Below are positions 9,170 to 17,712 of a DNA stretch of 64,000 nucleotides, piece after piece. The stretch covers positions 2,502,001 to 2,566,000 of the forward strand of contig NZ_JHZZ01000001.1 in the NCBI RefSeq assembly GCF_000687935.1, read 5' to 3'. Source of the stretch: Polaribacter sp. Hel_I_88. Its GTDB lineage: Bacteria > Bacteroidota > Bacteroidia > Flavobacteriales > Flavobacteriaceae. Each line of letters begins with the position of its first letter. Position 1 is the stretch's first letter. The notes below the pieces were generated by a model, which ran no database searches, was not told the DNA's origin, and saw only the letters and a list, made by a program, of their open reading frames with translations. Both the position numbers and the translations under genes were made by a program.

Positions 9170-10345
9170 ATGAATTATATTCTTTTTGATGGCGATGTTA
9201 GAAAATCGCTATTACCTTTTACATATACAAGACCAGTTGCAGATATTAGAATAGGTATTTTAACCATTAGAGAAAAATGGGAAAAATATTTAAATATAAC
9301 AACGACAACAATTACAGAGGAGTATTTGGAGGAAAAATATCCGATGGTTGAGTTGGAAGAAAATATTTTGATAAATGCCTCTTTTTGTCCAACAAAAAGC
9401 TTGGTTAAAAAAGTAAAAAACTTATCTAAAAACGAAGCTATTTTTAAAGGTGATGATGTCATTGCTTTTTTTACTTCAGACTCTCAAGAAGAAGTAAATT
9501 TTGAGGATTACAAACATATTGAGTTCGACGAAGAAATTATCCAAATAAAAAATACTTGGGATATTTTTTCCTTTAATTACGAAGCCATTCAGCAAGATTT
9601 TGACTTGCTTACAGAAGACAGAACATCGCAATCAATTCCTGAAGGAACAAGGTATATTAACAAAGAAAATATTTTTATTGAAGAGGGAGCTAAAATTACT
9701 TTTGCAACTTTAAACGCTTCTGAAGGACCAATTTATATTGGTAAAGATGCAGTTATTATGGAAAATACTACTGTTAGAGGTCCGTTTGCAATGTGTGAGC
9801 ATGCTGAATTAAAAATCGGTGCAAAAATTTATGGAGGAACAACATTAGGCCCTTACTGTAAAGTTGGTGGCGAAGTTGGTAACTCAGTTTTAATGGGATA
9901 TTCAAGCAAAGGTCATGATGGTTATTTAGGGAATTCAGTTTTAGGCGAATGGTGTAATTTAGGTGCAGATACAAACACATCTAACTTAAAAAATAATTAT
10001 GCAGAAGTAAAATTATGGGATTATGAAACTGGCAGATTTGCAAAAACAGGTTTGCAGTTTTGTGGTTTAATGATGGGCGATCACTCAAAATGTGGCATCA
10101 ATACTATGTTTAATACAGGAACTGTAGTTGGAGTTTCTGCAAACATTTTTGGAAGTGGATTTCCACGAAATTTTATTCCGTCTTTTAGTTGGGGAGGAGC
10201 TGCTGGTTTTACAGAATATAAAACCAATAAAGTTTATGAAGTTGCCACTGTTGTTATGCAACGTAGAAAAATAGTTTTTGGTGAAGTTGATCAACGAATT
10301 TTAGAACATGTTTTTAACGAAACTGCTCAATATAGAAATTATTAG
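9170..10345 (+). CDS. GlmU-like sugar nucleotidyltransferase / left-handed beta-helix acyltransferase
   Basis: The protein has 391 residues. The N-terminal half (MNYILFDGDVRKSLLPFTYTRP) resembles the divergent nucleotidyltransferase domain of the alternative bacterial GlmU family found in Bacteroidota. Residues about 170-370 form hexapeptide repeats of a left-handed beta-helix (IYIGKDAVIMENTTV, IYGGTTLGPYCKVGGEV, LGEWCNLGADTNTSNL). The family is annotated as UDP-GlcNAc diphosphorylase / glucosamine-1-phosphate acetyltransferase; which reactions it performs cannot be read from the sequence. It is a monocistronic gene ending before a strong bidirectional terminator. Confidence 0.82.
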   Translation: MNYILFDGDVRKSLLPFTYTRPVADIRIGILTIREKWEKYLNITTTTITEEYLEEKYPMVELEENILINASFCPTKSLVKKVKNLSKNEAIFKGDDVIAFFTSDSQEEVNFEDYKHIEFDEEIIQIKNTWDIFSFNYEAIQQDFDLLTEDRTSQSIPEGTRYINKENIFIEEGAKITFATLNASEGPIYIGKDAVIMENTTVRGPFAMCEHAELKIGAKIYGGTTLGPYCKVGGEVGNSVLMGYSSKGHDGYLGNSVLGEWCNLGADTNTSNLKNNYAEVKLWDYETGRFAKTGLQFCGLMMGDHSKCGINTMFNTGTVVGVSANIFGSGFPRNFIPSFSWGGAAGFTEYKTNKVYEVATVVMQRRKIVFGEVDQRILEHVFNETAQYRNY

Positions 10346-10354
10346 GTTTTTTAG

Positions 10355-10408
10355 AAACAAGAAACAAGAAACAAGAGAAAAGAATCAGGAAACAGGAGAA
10401 AAGAGAAA
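10355..10408. repeat. Purine-rich tandem repeat, AAGAAAC type
   Basis: After the GlmU-like gene come three adjacent copies of AAGAAAC-like units (GAAACAAGAAACAAGAAACAAG) and then two degenerate CAGGAAACAGGAGAAA-like units. The strand is almost purely purine. It is low-complexity intergenic DNA with no ORF. Confidence 0.6.
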
Positions 10409-10447
10409 AAAAAGCCTAAAATGAATTTTCATTTTAGGCTTTTTTTA
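10406..10447. terminator. Bidirectional intrinsic terminator
   Basis: The arms AAAGCCTAAAATGAA (10411-10425) and its exact complement (10428-10442) form a 15-bp stem, flanked by A-runs on the left and T-runs on the right. It serves both the GlmU-like gene (plus) and the convergent head-GIN operon (minus). Confidence 0.9.
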
Positions 10448-10532
10448 TCAGCAAACAAACTAAAAGCATCGTTTACATTTCCAAGTCTTCCCATTGGGAA
10501 GATTTAGATGGGTCTTTGGCTTTTTACTTTTC

Positions 10533-11267
10533 TTAATTCTTATCAACAACTTCTCCAGAACCCACAGATTTTGAATCAACACTGCTTGGGTTTCCTTTAT
10601 AATAAATACTACCTGAACCTACAACTTTCGCTTTTATTTTTGTTGAAACTGTAATTTTAATACTTCCAGAACCAGCAATTGAGGCATTTAAAGTATCTGT
10701 ACTTAAATCGTAGGCTTTAATACTTCCAGAACCAGCAATAGAGCAAGATAAATCATCAGAATTCCCCGTTAATTTTACGTTTCCAGAACCCCCAATGTTT
10801 ACGCTTAAATCATCAGCATCTACCTTTAATGTTATGTTTCCAGAACCTCCTAAAGAAATCGATAAATCGTTACTTTTTATAACATCTTCGCTAGTAATAT
10901 TTCCAGAACCACCTATCGATATTTTTTCAAGATCATTATAAGTAACAGTAATTGTTAATCTTTTAGTGGTGCTAATATTGGTGTTTTTCTGATACTTTAT
11001 TTGTAGGGTATTTCCATTAACTTCAGTTTCTATCAAAGGGATAATATTTTCTTCACCTTCAATGCTAATGGTGCCTTCTTTTCCTTTGATTAATACAACA
11101 TCAAAAGAACCACCAACAGCAATGCCATCGTAATCAGAAGTTGTTCTTTTTACGGTAATCACATTTCCATTTCCTTTAATTTTTTTACTGTTTCCCCACC
11201 AATTCTGTGCGTTTGCGCCAAAACTAGCAGTTATAAAAAGTACAATAAGGGTTGCTTTTTTAATCAT
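10533..11267 (-). CDS. Head-GIN domain (DUF2807) exported protein
   Basis: The protein has 244 residues with a signal peptide (1-20, ending ANAQ). It then folds as a repetitive parallel beta-helix-like domain of the putative auto-transporter adhesin head-GIN family. The hallmark GGSGNI/AGSGSI string recurs seven times between about residues 118 and 230, and EGEENIIPLIETEVNG is the conserved early block. Location is probably periplasm or envelope. It is the last gene of a leftward operon with the ECF sigma factor and an anti-sigma-like protein; the gap to the latter is 29 bases, so it may be a structural or sensory output of that sigma unit. Biochemical function is unknown. Confidence 0.85.
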   Translation of the reverse strand: MIKKATLIVLFITASFGANAQNWWGNSKKIKGNGNVITVKRTTSDYDGIAVGGSFDVVLIKGKEGTISIEGEENIIPLIETEVNGNTLQIKYQKNTNISTTKRLTITVTYNDLEKISIGGSGNITSEDVIKSNDLSISLGGSGNITLKVDADDLSVNIGGSGNVKLTGNSDDLSCSIAGSGSIKAYDLSTDTLNASIAGSGSIKITVSTKIKAKVVGSGSIYYKGNPSSVDSKSVGSGEVVDKN

Positions 11268-11296
11268 AATATTTGTTTTACTTAATTGATTATTTG

Positions 11297-11821
11297 TTAG
11301 ATAAATGTATTGTCTTCTATGAAAGAAGGATTTTTAATTTGTTCGATTTGTTTTAATAAACTTTCTAGAATTACTAAACGTTGTTGGTAATTTTTAATCA
11401 TTAATAATAATGATTTTGTCTGTTCACCTTCTATATTTAATTCAGTAAGAGAAACAATATAGCTTTCTTCTAAATCTTCTAATTCATTCAAAGCTTGTTC
11501 TATAATCATCTCTGTTTCTAAACTTCTATTACCTTCAACTTTTTTTAATTTTTGATTAATAGTTGCCACAAAAAAATCTTGAACTTTCTCAATTTTAGGA
11601 GTTGTATCTGCTAATTTGACCTGCTTTTTTTGATGCGTATTTCCCAACCAAAACCCAAGTACTAAAAAAACAGAAGCTGCAACAGAAAGCCATTTCCAAG
11701 AAACTTTAGTTGTTTTTTTAGATTGATTCAATTTTTGTTCAAATCGATTTTTATGACCAGCTTGTGGTTCTTGAAAATCGAAATCTGTCTCAGAAAAGAA
11801 GTTGTTAAAGTTATCTTCCAT
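11297..11821 (-). CDS. Anti-sigma-factor-like single-pass membrane protein
   Basis: I place the start at 11821 (MEDNFNNFF); a longer reading from 11848 would add nine poorly fitting residues. The 174 residues comprise an N-terminal cytoplasmic segment with QEPQAGHKNRFEQKLNQ, one membrane helix near 42-61 (WKWLSVAASVFLVLGFWLG), and a helical, Glu/Leu-rich periplasmic part (about 75-165) likely to be coiled coil. It overlaps the ECF sigma gene by 11 bases, the usual arrangement for a sigma/anti-sigma pair. No zinc-type HxxxCxxC anti-sigma motif is present, so the anti-sigma role is inferred from context and topology. Confidence 0.72.
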   Translation of the reverse strand: MEDNFNNFFSETDFDFQEPQAGHKNRFEQKLNQSKKTTKVSWKWLSVAASVFLVLGFWLGNTHQKKQVKLADTTPKIEKVQDFFVATINQKLKKVEGNRSLETEMIIEQALNELEDLEESYIVSLTELNIEGEQTKSLLLMIKNYQQRLVILESLLKQIEQIKNPSFIEDNTFI

Positions 11822-12377
11822 ATTCTTGTATGTGTGTATTATCTGCAAGAATTACTTGCTTTAATTTTTTCTTTGCTCTAGAAATTGTGGTTCTCACATT
11901 TTCGTTTGAATAGTTTAATATTTGTGCAATTTCTTCATAATCAAAACCTTCAATTAAATTCAAAGTCAACACAATTCTATAATTATCTTTTAAGTTTTGT
12001 AAACAATTTAAAACATTTTTTGGACACAAACCTCTGTAATCTATTACTTCAACTTCTACTTCATTCGTTGGAACTACGTCCATTTTTACTCCTTGATAAC
12101 GACCATTCTTTTTTAGTTGTGTTAAGCTTTTATTGATGACAATTCGTTTTAACCAAGCTCCAAAAGTAACTTCACCTTTATACGTATGTAATTTTGTAAA
12201 AGCTATTAAAAAAGCTTCTTGCATAATATCTTCAGCTTCAAAACTGTCTTTTAAAATTCGGTAAGCAGCATTATACATGGCTTTATAATAGCCATTATAA
12301 ATTTCTAACTGCGCGTTTTTATCCGACGATTTACAGCGTTCTAAAAGTTTGGTTATATGTGGTTGATTTGCTTTCAA
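11811..12377 (-). CDS. ECF-type RNA polymerase sigma-70 factor
   Basis: Region 2 is clear (YNAAYRILKDSFEAEDIMQEAF, about residues 35-56), as is region 4 (LIEGFDYEEIAQILNYSNENVRTTISRAKKKL, about 140-172). The total of 188 residues is normal for ECF factors. The best start is the TTG at 12377-12375: an in-frame TAG lies four codons upstream and the first ATG would cut into region 2. It heads the operon with the anti-sigma-like and head-GIN genes, a common flavobacterial cluster, and probably controls envelope or surface functions. Target promoters are unknown. Confidence 0.9.
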   Translation of the reverse strand: MKANQPHITKLLERCKSSDKNAQLEIYNGYYKAMYNAAYRILKDSFEAEDIMQEAFLIAFTKLHTYKGEVTFGAWLKRIVINKSLTQLKKNGRYQGVKMDVVPTNEVEVEVIDYRGLCPKNVLNCLQNLKDNYRIVLTLNLIEGFDYEEIAQILNYSNENVRTTISRAKKKLKQVILADNTHIQEYGR

Positions 12378-12588
12378 ATTAAACTTCTATACTAAAGACA
12401 AAATTGTTTTTGAGTTGTGACAGTTTTTGGGAAATAAAAAAGTAAATAATTAACAAAAGTCATTTTTGGAGTTAATTTTAAAGTTGTACGTAATTTGTAC
12501 CCTGTTACACCTGAAAATACCATTTGTTAATTTAAAAAAATGTGATAAAGATAATCATTTCATGTATAAGAAGATATTTACATTCCTT

Positions 12589-12603
12589 TGGCATAACAAT
12601 TGT
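12589..12603 (+). promoter_or_regulatory. Sigma-54-like -24/-12 string upstream of lon
   Basis: TGGCA, six bases, then TTGT resembles the TGGCA-N6-TTGC core with one mismatch, 127 bases before the lon start. It overlaps one arm of a small inverted repeat. With a single example in AT-rich DNA this could be chance. Confidence 0.25.
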
Positions 12604-12704
12604 CTTATTAATAAAAGACAATCATTATTTGCATTTTAAATAATTAATTGTCAGTATTTTAGTTTTATAAAAACGATGTTGTTTTTCTATCTAAAGAAAA
12701 TCAA

Positions 12705-12717
12705 TGTCAGAATGACA
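12705..12717. promoter_or_regulatory. TGTCA-N3-TGACA palindrome before lon
   Basis: TGTCAGAATGACA is a perfect inverted repeat with a 3-base spacer, ending 12 bases before the lon ATG. A related pair of TGTCA words with the same 3-base spacing lies before htpG, the other stress gene in the window. Confidence 0.45.
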
Positions 12718-12729
12718 GATATATAGCAC

Positions 12730-15183
12730 ATGAGCAAAACAAAAGTTATAAAAATAGACAACTTGTCTTTTCAGGAAATGATGAATGAAGATTCAGAATT
12801 AATTCCTTTAATGACGCCAGAAGATGAGGAAATCATCAATAAAGAAAGCGTTCCGAAAACATTACCAATTTTACCTTTAAGAAATACAGTGTTATTTCCA
12901 GGAGTTGTAATTCCTATTACAGCTGGTAGAGATAAATCGATTCAATTAATTAAAGATGCTAATAAAGGCGATAAAATAATTGGAGTTGTTGCGCAACGTA
13001 ATGAAGATGAGGAAGATCCTACTTTAAAGGACATCAATACAACAGGAGTTGTAGCACAAATTTTACGTGTTTTAAAAATGCCTGATGGTAATACAACAGT
13101 AATCATCCAAGGAAAAAAACGTTTTGAAATTGAAGAAATAATTCAAGATGAACCGTATTTAAAAGCCACTGTAAAAGAAGCTGTAGAAGATAAAAAAGTT
13201 GAGAATAAAAAAGAATTTGAGGCTATTATAGATGCTATCAAAGAACAAGCTTTAGCCGTAATTAAGGAAAACCCGATGTTACCAAGTGAAGCTTCTTTTG
13301 CCATTAAAAATATTCAATCAAATTCGTTTTTGGTCAATTTTATTGCTTCCAATATGGATTTGTCTGTAATGCAAAAACAAATTATTTTAGAAAAAGATAG
13401 TTTAAAAGAACGTGCATTATTAACGCTGAAAAATTTAAACAAAGAGCTTCAAAAATTAAAGTTGAAGAATGATATTCAGTCTAAAACTCGTGAAGATTTA
13501 GATCAGCAACAGCGTGAATATTATTTAAATCAGCAATTAAAAACCATTCAAGAAGAATTGGGAGGTGTTTCTAACGATCAAGAATTGGAGGAAATGCGCA
13601 AAAAAGCCAAAACTAAAAAGTGGACGAAAGAAGTAGGTAAAACTTTTGAAAAAGAGTTGAATCGTTTAAAAAGAATGAATCCACAAGCTGCTGATTATGG
13701 TGTGCAAAGAAGCTATTTAGAGTTGCTATTAGAATTGCCTTGGGGAATTTTCTCTAAAGATAAATTCGATTTAAAGCATGCAACCAAAGTTTTAGATAGA
13801 GATCATTTTGGGTTAGAAAAAGTAAAAGAAAGAATTATAGAACATTTGGCAGTTTTAAAGTTGAGAAACGATATGAAATCGCCAATCATCTGTTTATATG
13901 GGCCTCCAGGAGTTGGTAAAACTTCGTTAGGAAAATCGATTGCAGAAGCTTTAGGACGTAAATATGTTCGTATGTCTTTAGGTGGTTTGCGAGATGAAGC
14001 AGAAATTAGAGGTCACAGAAAAACTTATATTGGTGCAATGCCAGGAAGATTAATCCAAAACCTTAAAAAAGCAGGTACTTCAAATCCAGTTTTTGTGTTA
14101 GATGAAATTGATAAATTAGGACAAAGTCATCAAGGAGATCCATCTTCTGCAATGTTAGAGGTGTTAGATCCTGAACAAAATGAAGCTTTTTACGATAATT
14201 ATTTAGAAGTTGGTTACGATTTATCGAAAGTACTTTTTATTGCAACAGCCAATAATTTAGGTCAAATTCCTTGGGCTTTAAGAGATAGAATGGAAATTAT
14301 TAATGTTACAGGTTATACAATTGAAGAAAAAACGGAAATTGCTAAAAGACATTTATTACCAAAACAATTAAAAGAACATGGTTTAACAACCAAAGATTTA
14401 AAGTTAGGTAAAAAACAAATAGAGCAAATTGTAGAAGGTTATACTCGTGAATCTGGTGTTCGTGGTTTAGAAAAACAAGTCGCAAAAGTGGTACGTTTTG
14501 CAGCAAAAAGTATTGCTTTAGAGGAGGAATATGATATTTCATTATCATCAGAAAAAGTAGAAGCTATTTTAGGAACACCAAGAAACAGAGATAAGTTCGA
14601 AAATAACGATGTTGCAGGTGTTGTTACTGGTTTGGCTTGGACAAGAGTTGGTGGTGATATTTTATTCATAGAATCTATTTTATCTAAAGGAAAAGGAGCA
14701 CTTTCCATTACTGGTAACTTAGGAAATGTAATGAAAGAGTCTGCAACAATAGCATTACAATACATAAAATCGAATGCAGAAGAATTTGGTATAAAACCAG
14801 AAATTCTTGAGAAATATAATGTACATGTGCATGTGCCTGAAGGTGCAACTCCAAAAGATGGACCAAGTGCAGGTATTACCATGTTAACTTCATTAGTTTC
14901 TTCTTATACACAACGTAAAGTAAAAAACAAACTAGCCATGACTGGTGAAATTACCTTACGTGGAAAAGTGTTACCAGTTGGTGGAATTAAAGAAAAAATT
15001 CTGGCTGCAAAAAGAGCAAACATTAAAGAAATTATTTTGTGTGAAGACAATAGAAAGGACATTCTTGAAATAAAAGAAAGCTATTTAAAAGGCTTAACTT
15101 TTCATTACGTTTCAGATATGAAACAAGTCATTGAAATTGCGCTTACAAAGCAAAAAGTTACAAATGCTAAGAAATTAGTTTAG
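12730..15183 (+). CDS. lon: Lon ATP-dependent endopeptidase La
   Basis: At 817 residues this is a full-length LonA. The order is an N-terminal LAN domain ([18 protein letters not shown] near 45-62), a helical linker, an AAA+ module with Walker A GPPGVGKT at 391-398 and Walker [11 protein letters not shown], and the C-terminal serine protease domain. The catalytic dyad is Ser713 in DGPSAG and the Lys of GGIKEK near 754. It degrades misfolded and short-lived regulatory proteins in the cytoplasm. The N-terminal 40 residues, acidic and ending in MTPEDEE, are typical of flavobacterial Lon. The gene is monocistronic with its own terminator. Confidence 0.98.
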   Translation: MSKTKVIKIDNLSFQEMMNEDSELIPLMTPEDEEIINKESVPKTLPILPLRNTVLFPGVVIPITAGRDKSIQLIKDANKGDKIIGVVAQRNEDEEDPTLKDINTTGVVAQILRVLKMPDGNTTVIIQGKKRFEIEEIIQDEPYLKATVKEAVEDKKVENKKEFEAIIDAIKEQALAVIKENPMLPSEASFAIKNIQSNSFLVNFIASNMDLSVMQKQIILEKDSLKERALLTLKNLNKELQKLKLKNDIQSKTREDLDQQQREYYLNQQLKTIQEELGGVSNDQELEEMRKKAKTKKWTKEVGKTFEKELNRLKRMNPQAADYGVQRSYLELLLELPWGIFSKDKFDLKHATKVLDRDHFGLEKVKERIIEHLAVLKLRNDMKSPIICLYGPPGVGKTSLGKSIAEALGRKYVRMSLGGLRDEAEIRGHRKTYIGAMPGRLIQNLKKAGTSNPVFVLDEIDKLGQSHQGDPSSAMLEVLDPEQNEAFYDNYLEVGYDLSKVLFIATANNLGQIPWALRDRMEIINVTGYTIEEKTEIAKRHLLPKQLKEHGLTTKDLKLGKKQIEQIVEGYTRESGVRGLEKQVAKVVRFAAKSIALEEEYDISLSSEKVEAILGTPRNRDKFENNDVAGVVTGLAWTRVGGDILFIESILSKGKGALSITGNLGNVMKESATIALQYIKSNAEEFGIKPEILEKYNVHVHVPEGATPKDGPSAGITMLTSLVSSYTQRKVKNKLAMTGEITLRGKVLPVGGIKEKILAAKRANIKEIILCEDNRKDILEIKESYLKGLTFHYVSDMKQVIEIALTKQKVTNAKKLV

Positions 15184-15189
15184 ATGTAT

Positions 15190-15214
15190 AAGCCTCCTAT
15201 TTGGAGGCTTTTTA
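15190..15214 (+). terminator. Intrinsic terminator of lon
   Basis: AAGCCTCC (15190-15197) pairs with GGAGGCTT (15203-15210) around a five-base loop, followed by a T-run, seven bases after the lon stop codon. Confidence 0.92.
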
Positions 15215-15279
15215 TATAGATTTAATAAAAGTACAAATATTATAATTAAAGTGCTTTTATTTTTTTTAAACAAAAAACA

Positions 15280-15309
15280 AAACCCTCTTTGCAACTGCAA
15301 AGAGGGTTT
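15280..15309 (-). terminator. Intrinsic terminator of the SDR gene
   Basis: A 14-bp perfect stem (15280-15293 with 15296-15309, CCCTCTTTGCA core) with a 2-base gap is followed, reading leftward, by a T-rich tract. It lies 22 bases after the SDR stop. Confidence 0.88.
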
Positions 15310-15331
15310 CTACAAGTTTTCAAAAATCGTT

Positions 15332-16117
15332 CTAACTATTATTTGGTTCTTGCATTTTTCTTACTTGTTTTAATAATACACTTTTAGGTGTAACAGGTAT
15401 TGCTTTCATCATTATTTTTTGTGCGAAAGAAACACCAGAAATAATTTCTAAATCGCCATTTATCATAGCATTATAACCATCTTCTGCAACTTTTTTAGGG
15501 TCTGCTGTGCTTTTAAATAAATCAGTTTTATCCATTCCAGAAGTTTTACCAAAGTCAGTTTCTGTTGCACCTGGCATTAGAGCAGTTACTGTAATATTTG
15601 TGTCATGTAATTCTTCTGAAATAGCATTACTAAAAGAAGTTACATACGCTTTTGTAGCAAAATATACAGCTTGCATAGGGCCAGCCATTAAACTTGCAGT
15701 AGAGGAAACATTCAAAATTTTTCCACTATTTTTTGTAACAAAATCTGGTAAAAATTTACGTGTTAAATCGGTTAAACCAATAATATTTAGTTGAATCATG
15801 GATAAATCTTTGTCCCAAGGTCTTTCATAAAATTTACCAATACCACCAAAGCCAGCGTTGTTAATTAAGTAATCAACATCAATTTTACTGAATTTTACAA
15901 AATTATAAACGTCAAGTGCTGCATTTGGTTCGGTTAAATCTTTTTCTATAACACTAACATGCACTTTATATTTTTTTTCTAACTCTTCTTTTAAAGCAAC
16001 TAATTTGTCTTTGCTTCTGGCTACAATTACTAAATCTCCCCCTTTTTTAGCATGAATTTTTGCAAATTCTTTTCCTAAACCACTACTTGCACCTGTAATT
16101 AAAGCTGTTTTTTTCAT
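15332..16117 (-). CDS. Short-chain dehydrogenase/reductase (classical SDR)
   Basis: I start at 16117 because MKKTALITGASSG places the first beta strand directly at the N-terminus as usual; the longer frame to 16144 adds only nine residues. The NAD(P) glycine motif GASSGLG, the NNAGFGG motif, the catalytic Ser (SSTASLM) and YFATKAY (Tyr-x-x-x-Lys) are all present. The 261 residues fit an oxidoreductase of the DltE/YqjQ-like branch. The substrate cannot be predicted. It stands alone with its own terminator. Confidence 0.88.
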   Translation of the reverse strand: MKKTALITGASSGLGKEFAKIHAKKGGDLVIVARSKDKLVALKEELEKKYKVHVSVIEKDLTEPNAALDVYNFVKFSKIDVDYLINNAGFGGIGKFYERPWDKDLSMIQLNIIGLTDLTRKFLPDFVTKNSGKILNVSSTASLMAGPMQAVYFATKAYVTSFSNAISEELHDTNITVTALMPGATETDFGKTSGMDKTDLFKSTADPKKVAEDGYNAMINGDLEIISGVSFAQKIMMKAIPVTPKSVLLKQVRKMQEPNNS

Positions 16118-16199
16118 TTGTTTTTTGTGTTGATTGAGCATCAAAAGTAATTGTACTTTGTAAAATTTTTTAACGCAAAACCATAAACTTTTAACGGAA

Positions 16200-16715
16200 T
16201 CAGAATTCTAAATATAAAACATCATTAATTCTTGTTTCTGTTTCAGAAATAGGAAAATAGTAATCAGCAATTTTTTTAAAACCAACTTTTTTATAAAAAT
16301 CAATGGCTCTATAATTCTTAATCCAAACATATAACCAAATTCCTTTTTGGTTTTGTTGTTTTGCTAATTTTAAAATGTAATCAAATAATTGTTGTCCTAA
16401 GCCAGTTCCATAAAATTCTTCCAAGAGATATAAACGTTCCATTTTGGTAACGTTTTCTTCTTTTATGTGTATATTTTTAGAGTTGATAATTATTTTTGAA
16501 AAGCCTGCTAAAACATCGTTTTTATAAAGTAAATAATATTGAAATTCAGGATTCGAAATTTCTTTTAGTAAGTTTTCTTCGTTAAAATTAGTACGAATGT
16601 AATTGTCCATAATATCCTTAGGAATTACATCTTTATGGGGTACATAAAAAGCTTTGCTGCTAACTATCGATAAAGTTTTTATATCTTTATCAGTTGCTTT
16701 TTTAATTTCAATCAT
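16200..16715 (-). CDS. GNAT family N-acetyltransferase
   Basis: This 171-residue protein has the GNAT fold signature. The acetyl-CoA pyrophosphate loop is in EEFYGTGLGQQLFDYIL (Q/RxxGxG/A-type motif A), preceded by a beta strand VTKMERLYL and followed by GIWLYVWIKNYRAIDFYKKVGF (motif B with the Tyr-Lys-Gly ending). The acceptor substrate is unknown. It starts 9 bases after the stop of the zinc metallopeptidase gene, so the two are probably cotranscribed. Confidence 0.87.
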   Translation of the reverse strand: MIEIKKATDKDIKTLSIVSSKAFYVPHKDVIPKDIMDNYIRTNFNEENLLKEISNPEFQYYLLYKNDVLAGFSKIIINSKNIHIKEENVTKMERLYLLEEFYGTGLGQQLFDYILKLAKQQNQKGIWLYVWIKNYRAIDFYKKVGFKKIADYYFPISETETRINDVLYLEF

Positions 16716-16724
16716 TTGTTAAAT

Positions 16725-17621
16725 TTATAAGGAATTTGCGTTAAAAGTATCACCTTGGTTAATATCGCCAGTTTCAAAACCTTTTTTAAACCAACGCATT
16801 CTTTGAACAGAAGTACCATGTGTAAAAGAATCTGGCACCACAGTTCCAGAAGATTGTTTTTGCAAACGATCATCACCAATGGCAAAAGCTGCATCTAATG
16901 CTTCTTGTAAATCGCCAGTTTCTAAAATCAAGTCCATATTTTGAGCATGGTGTGCCCAAACTCCAGCTAAAAAGTCGGCTTGTAATTCTAATTTTACAGA
17001 GTAACTATTGTATTCTTTTTGGCTTACTTTGCCACGAAGTTGTTGCATTTTATCTGTTGTACCCATTAATTTTTGAATGTGATGCCCAACTTCATGAGCA
17101 ATTACATAGGCTTGTGCAAAATCTCCAGGCGCATTTAGTCTGGTTGCCATTTCTTCAAAAAAACTTAAATCGATATATAATTTTTGATCTCCAGGACAAT
17201 AAAAAGGGCCAGTTGCACTTGATGCAGAACCACAAGCAGAAGAAACCGAATTGGTAAAAAGCACTAAAGTTGGTTCTTTATAATTAGGAATAATTTTGTT
17301 CCAAACATCTTCTGTACTTTTTAAAACTAATGTGCTCATTTCTGCCAATTCATTTTCAGATGCAGAACCTTTGTAATTTGTGTTTTGTATTTGATTTGAG
17401 GTTCCTCCAGATAAAAATTGCAGTGGATTAAAACCTGTAAAGTACATGATACCAACAATTGCAACAATAAGAATTAACCCTTTTTTTGTAGTAACTAATT
17501 TTAGGATTAAAGGCAATAAAAGTTTAATCAAACCAGAAGAATTGCCACTTCCAGATCTTCCTGAAGACATGCCTCTTCTATCATCAACATTGCTACTTTT
17601 ACGATTACTTCTCCACTTCAT
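16725..17621 (-). CDS. Neutral zinc metallopeptidase, YpfJ/KPN_02809 family
   Basis: The protein has 298 residues. A basic, Ser/Gly-rich N-terminus (MKWRSNRKSSNVDDRRGMSSG) precedes one membrane helix at about 48-62 and then a peptidase domain. The zinc site HEVGHH is at 176-181, and CGSASSATGPFYCPGDQKLYIDLSFF is the conserved upstream block. C-terminal THGTSVQRMRWFKKGFETGD is the family ending. It is probably inner-membrane anchored; the physiological substrate is unknown. The GNAT gene follows after 9 bases. Confidence 0.9.
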   Translation of the reverse strand: MKWRSNRKSSNVDDRRGMSSGRSGSGNSSGLIKLLLPLILKLVTTKKGLILIVAIVGIMYFTGFNPLQFLSGGTSNQIQNTNYKGSASENELAEMSTLVLKSTEDVWNKIIPNYKEPTLVLFTNSVSSACGSASSATGPFYCPGDQKLYIDLSFFEEMATRLNAPGDFAQAYVIAHEVGHHIQKLMGTTDKMQQLRGKVSQKEYNSYSVKLELQADFLAGVWAHHAQNMDLILETGDLQEALDAAFAIGDDRLQKQSSGTVVPDSFTHGTSVQRMRWFKKGFETGDINQGDTFNANSL

Positions 17622-17712
17622 ATCTATGTGTTTTGGAGTGATAAAATTACTCTTTATTTATAAGTTTTAAGAGTGCTTTTGAAAAAAAACAACTTTTTTG
17701 ATTTATGAAACA

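Larger units (their letters stand above)
12378..12729. other. Divergent intergenic region between the sigma operon and lon
   Basis: This 352-base gap holds no ORF worth calling. It contains an 8-bp inverted repeat (ATTGTCTT at 12599-12606 with AAGACAAT at 12615-12622), a sigma-54-like string at 12589-12603 and a TGTCA palindrome just before lon. No TTG-N19-TAnnTTTG promoter was found for either gene. Confidence 0.6.

Noticed and set aside
10600..10950. Regular repeats (TTCCAGAACC words) that could look like a CRISPR or satellite array
   Set aside because: They are codons of the GGSGNI/AGSGSI strings of the head-GIN protein and lie in an intact reading frame.
14439..14882. 147-residue minus-strand ORF inside lon
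   Set aside because: It is a shadow of the Lon protease domain; no family resemblance, and the plus-strand gene is certain.
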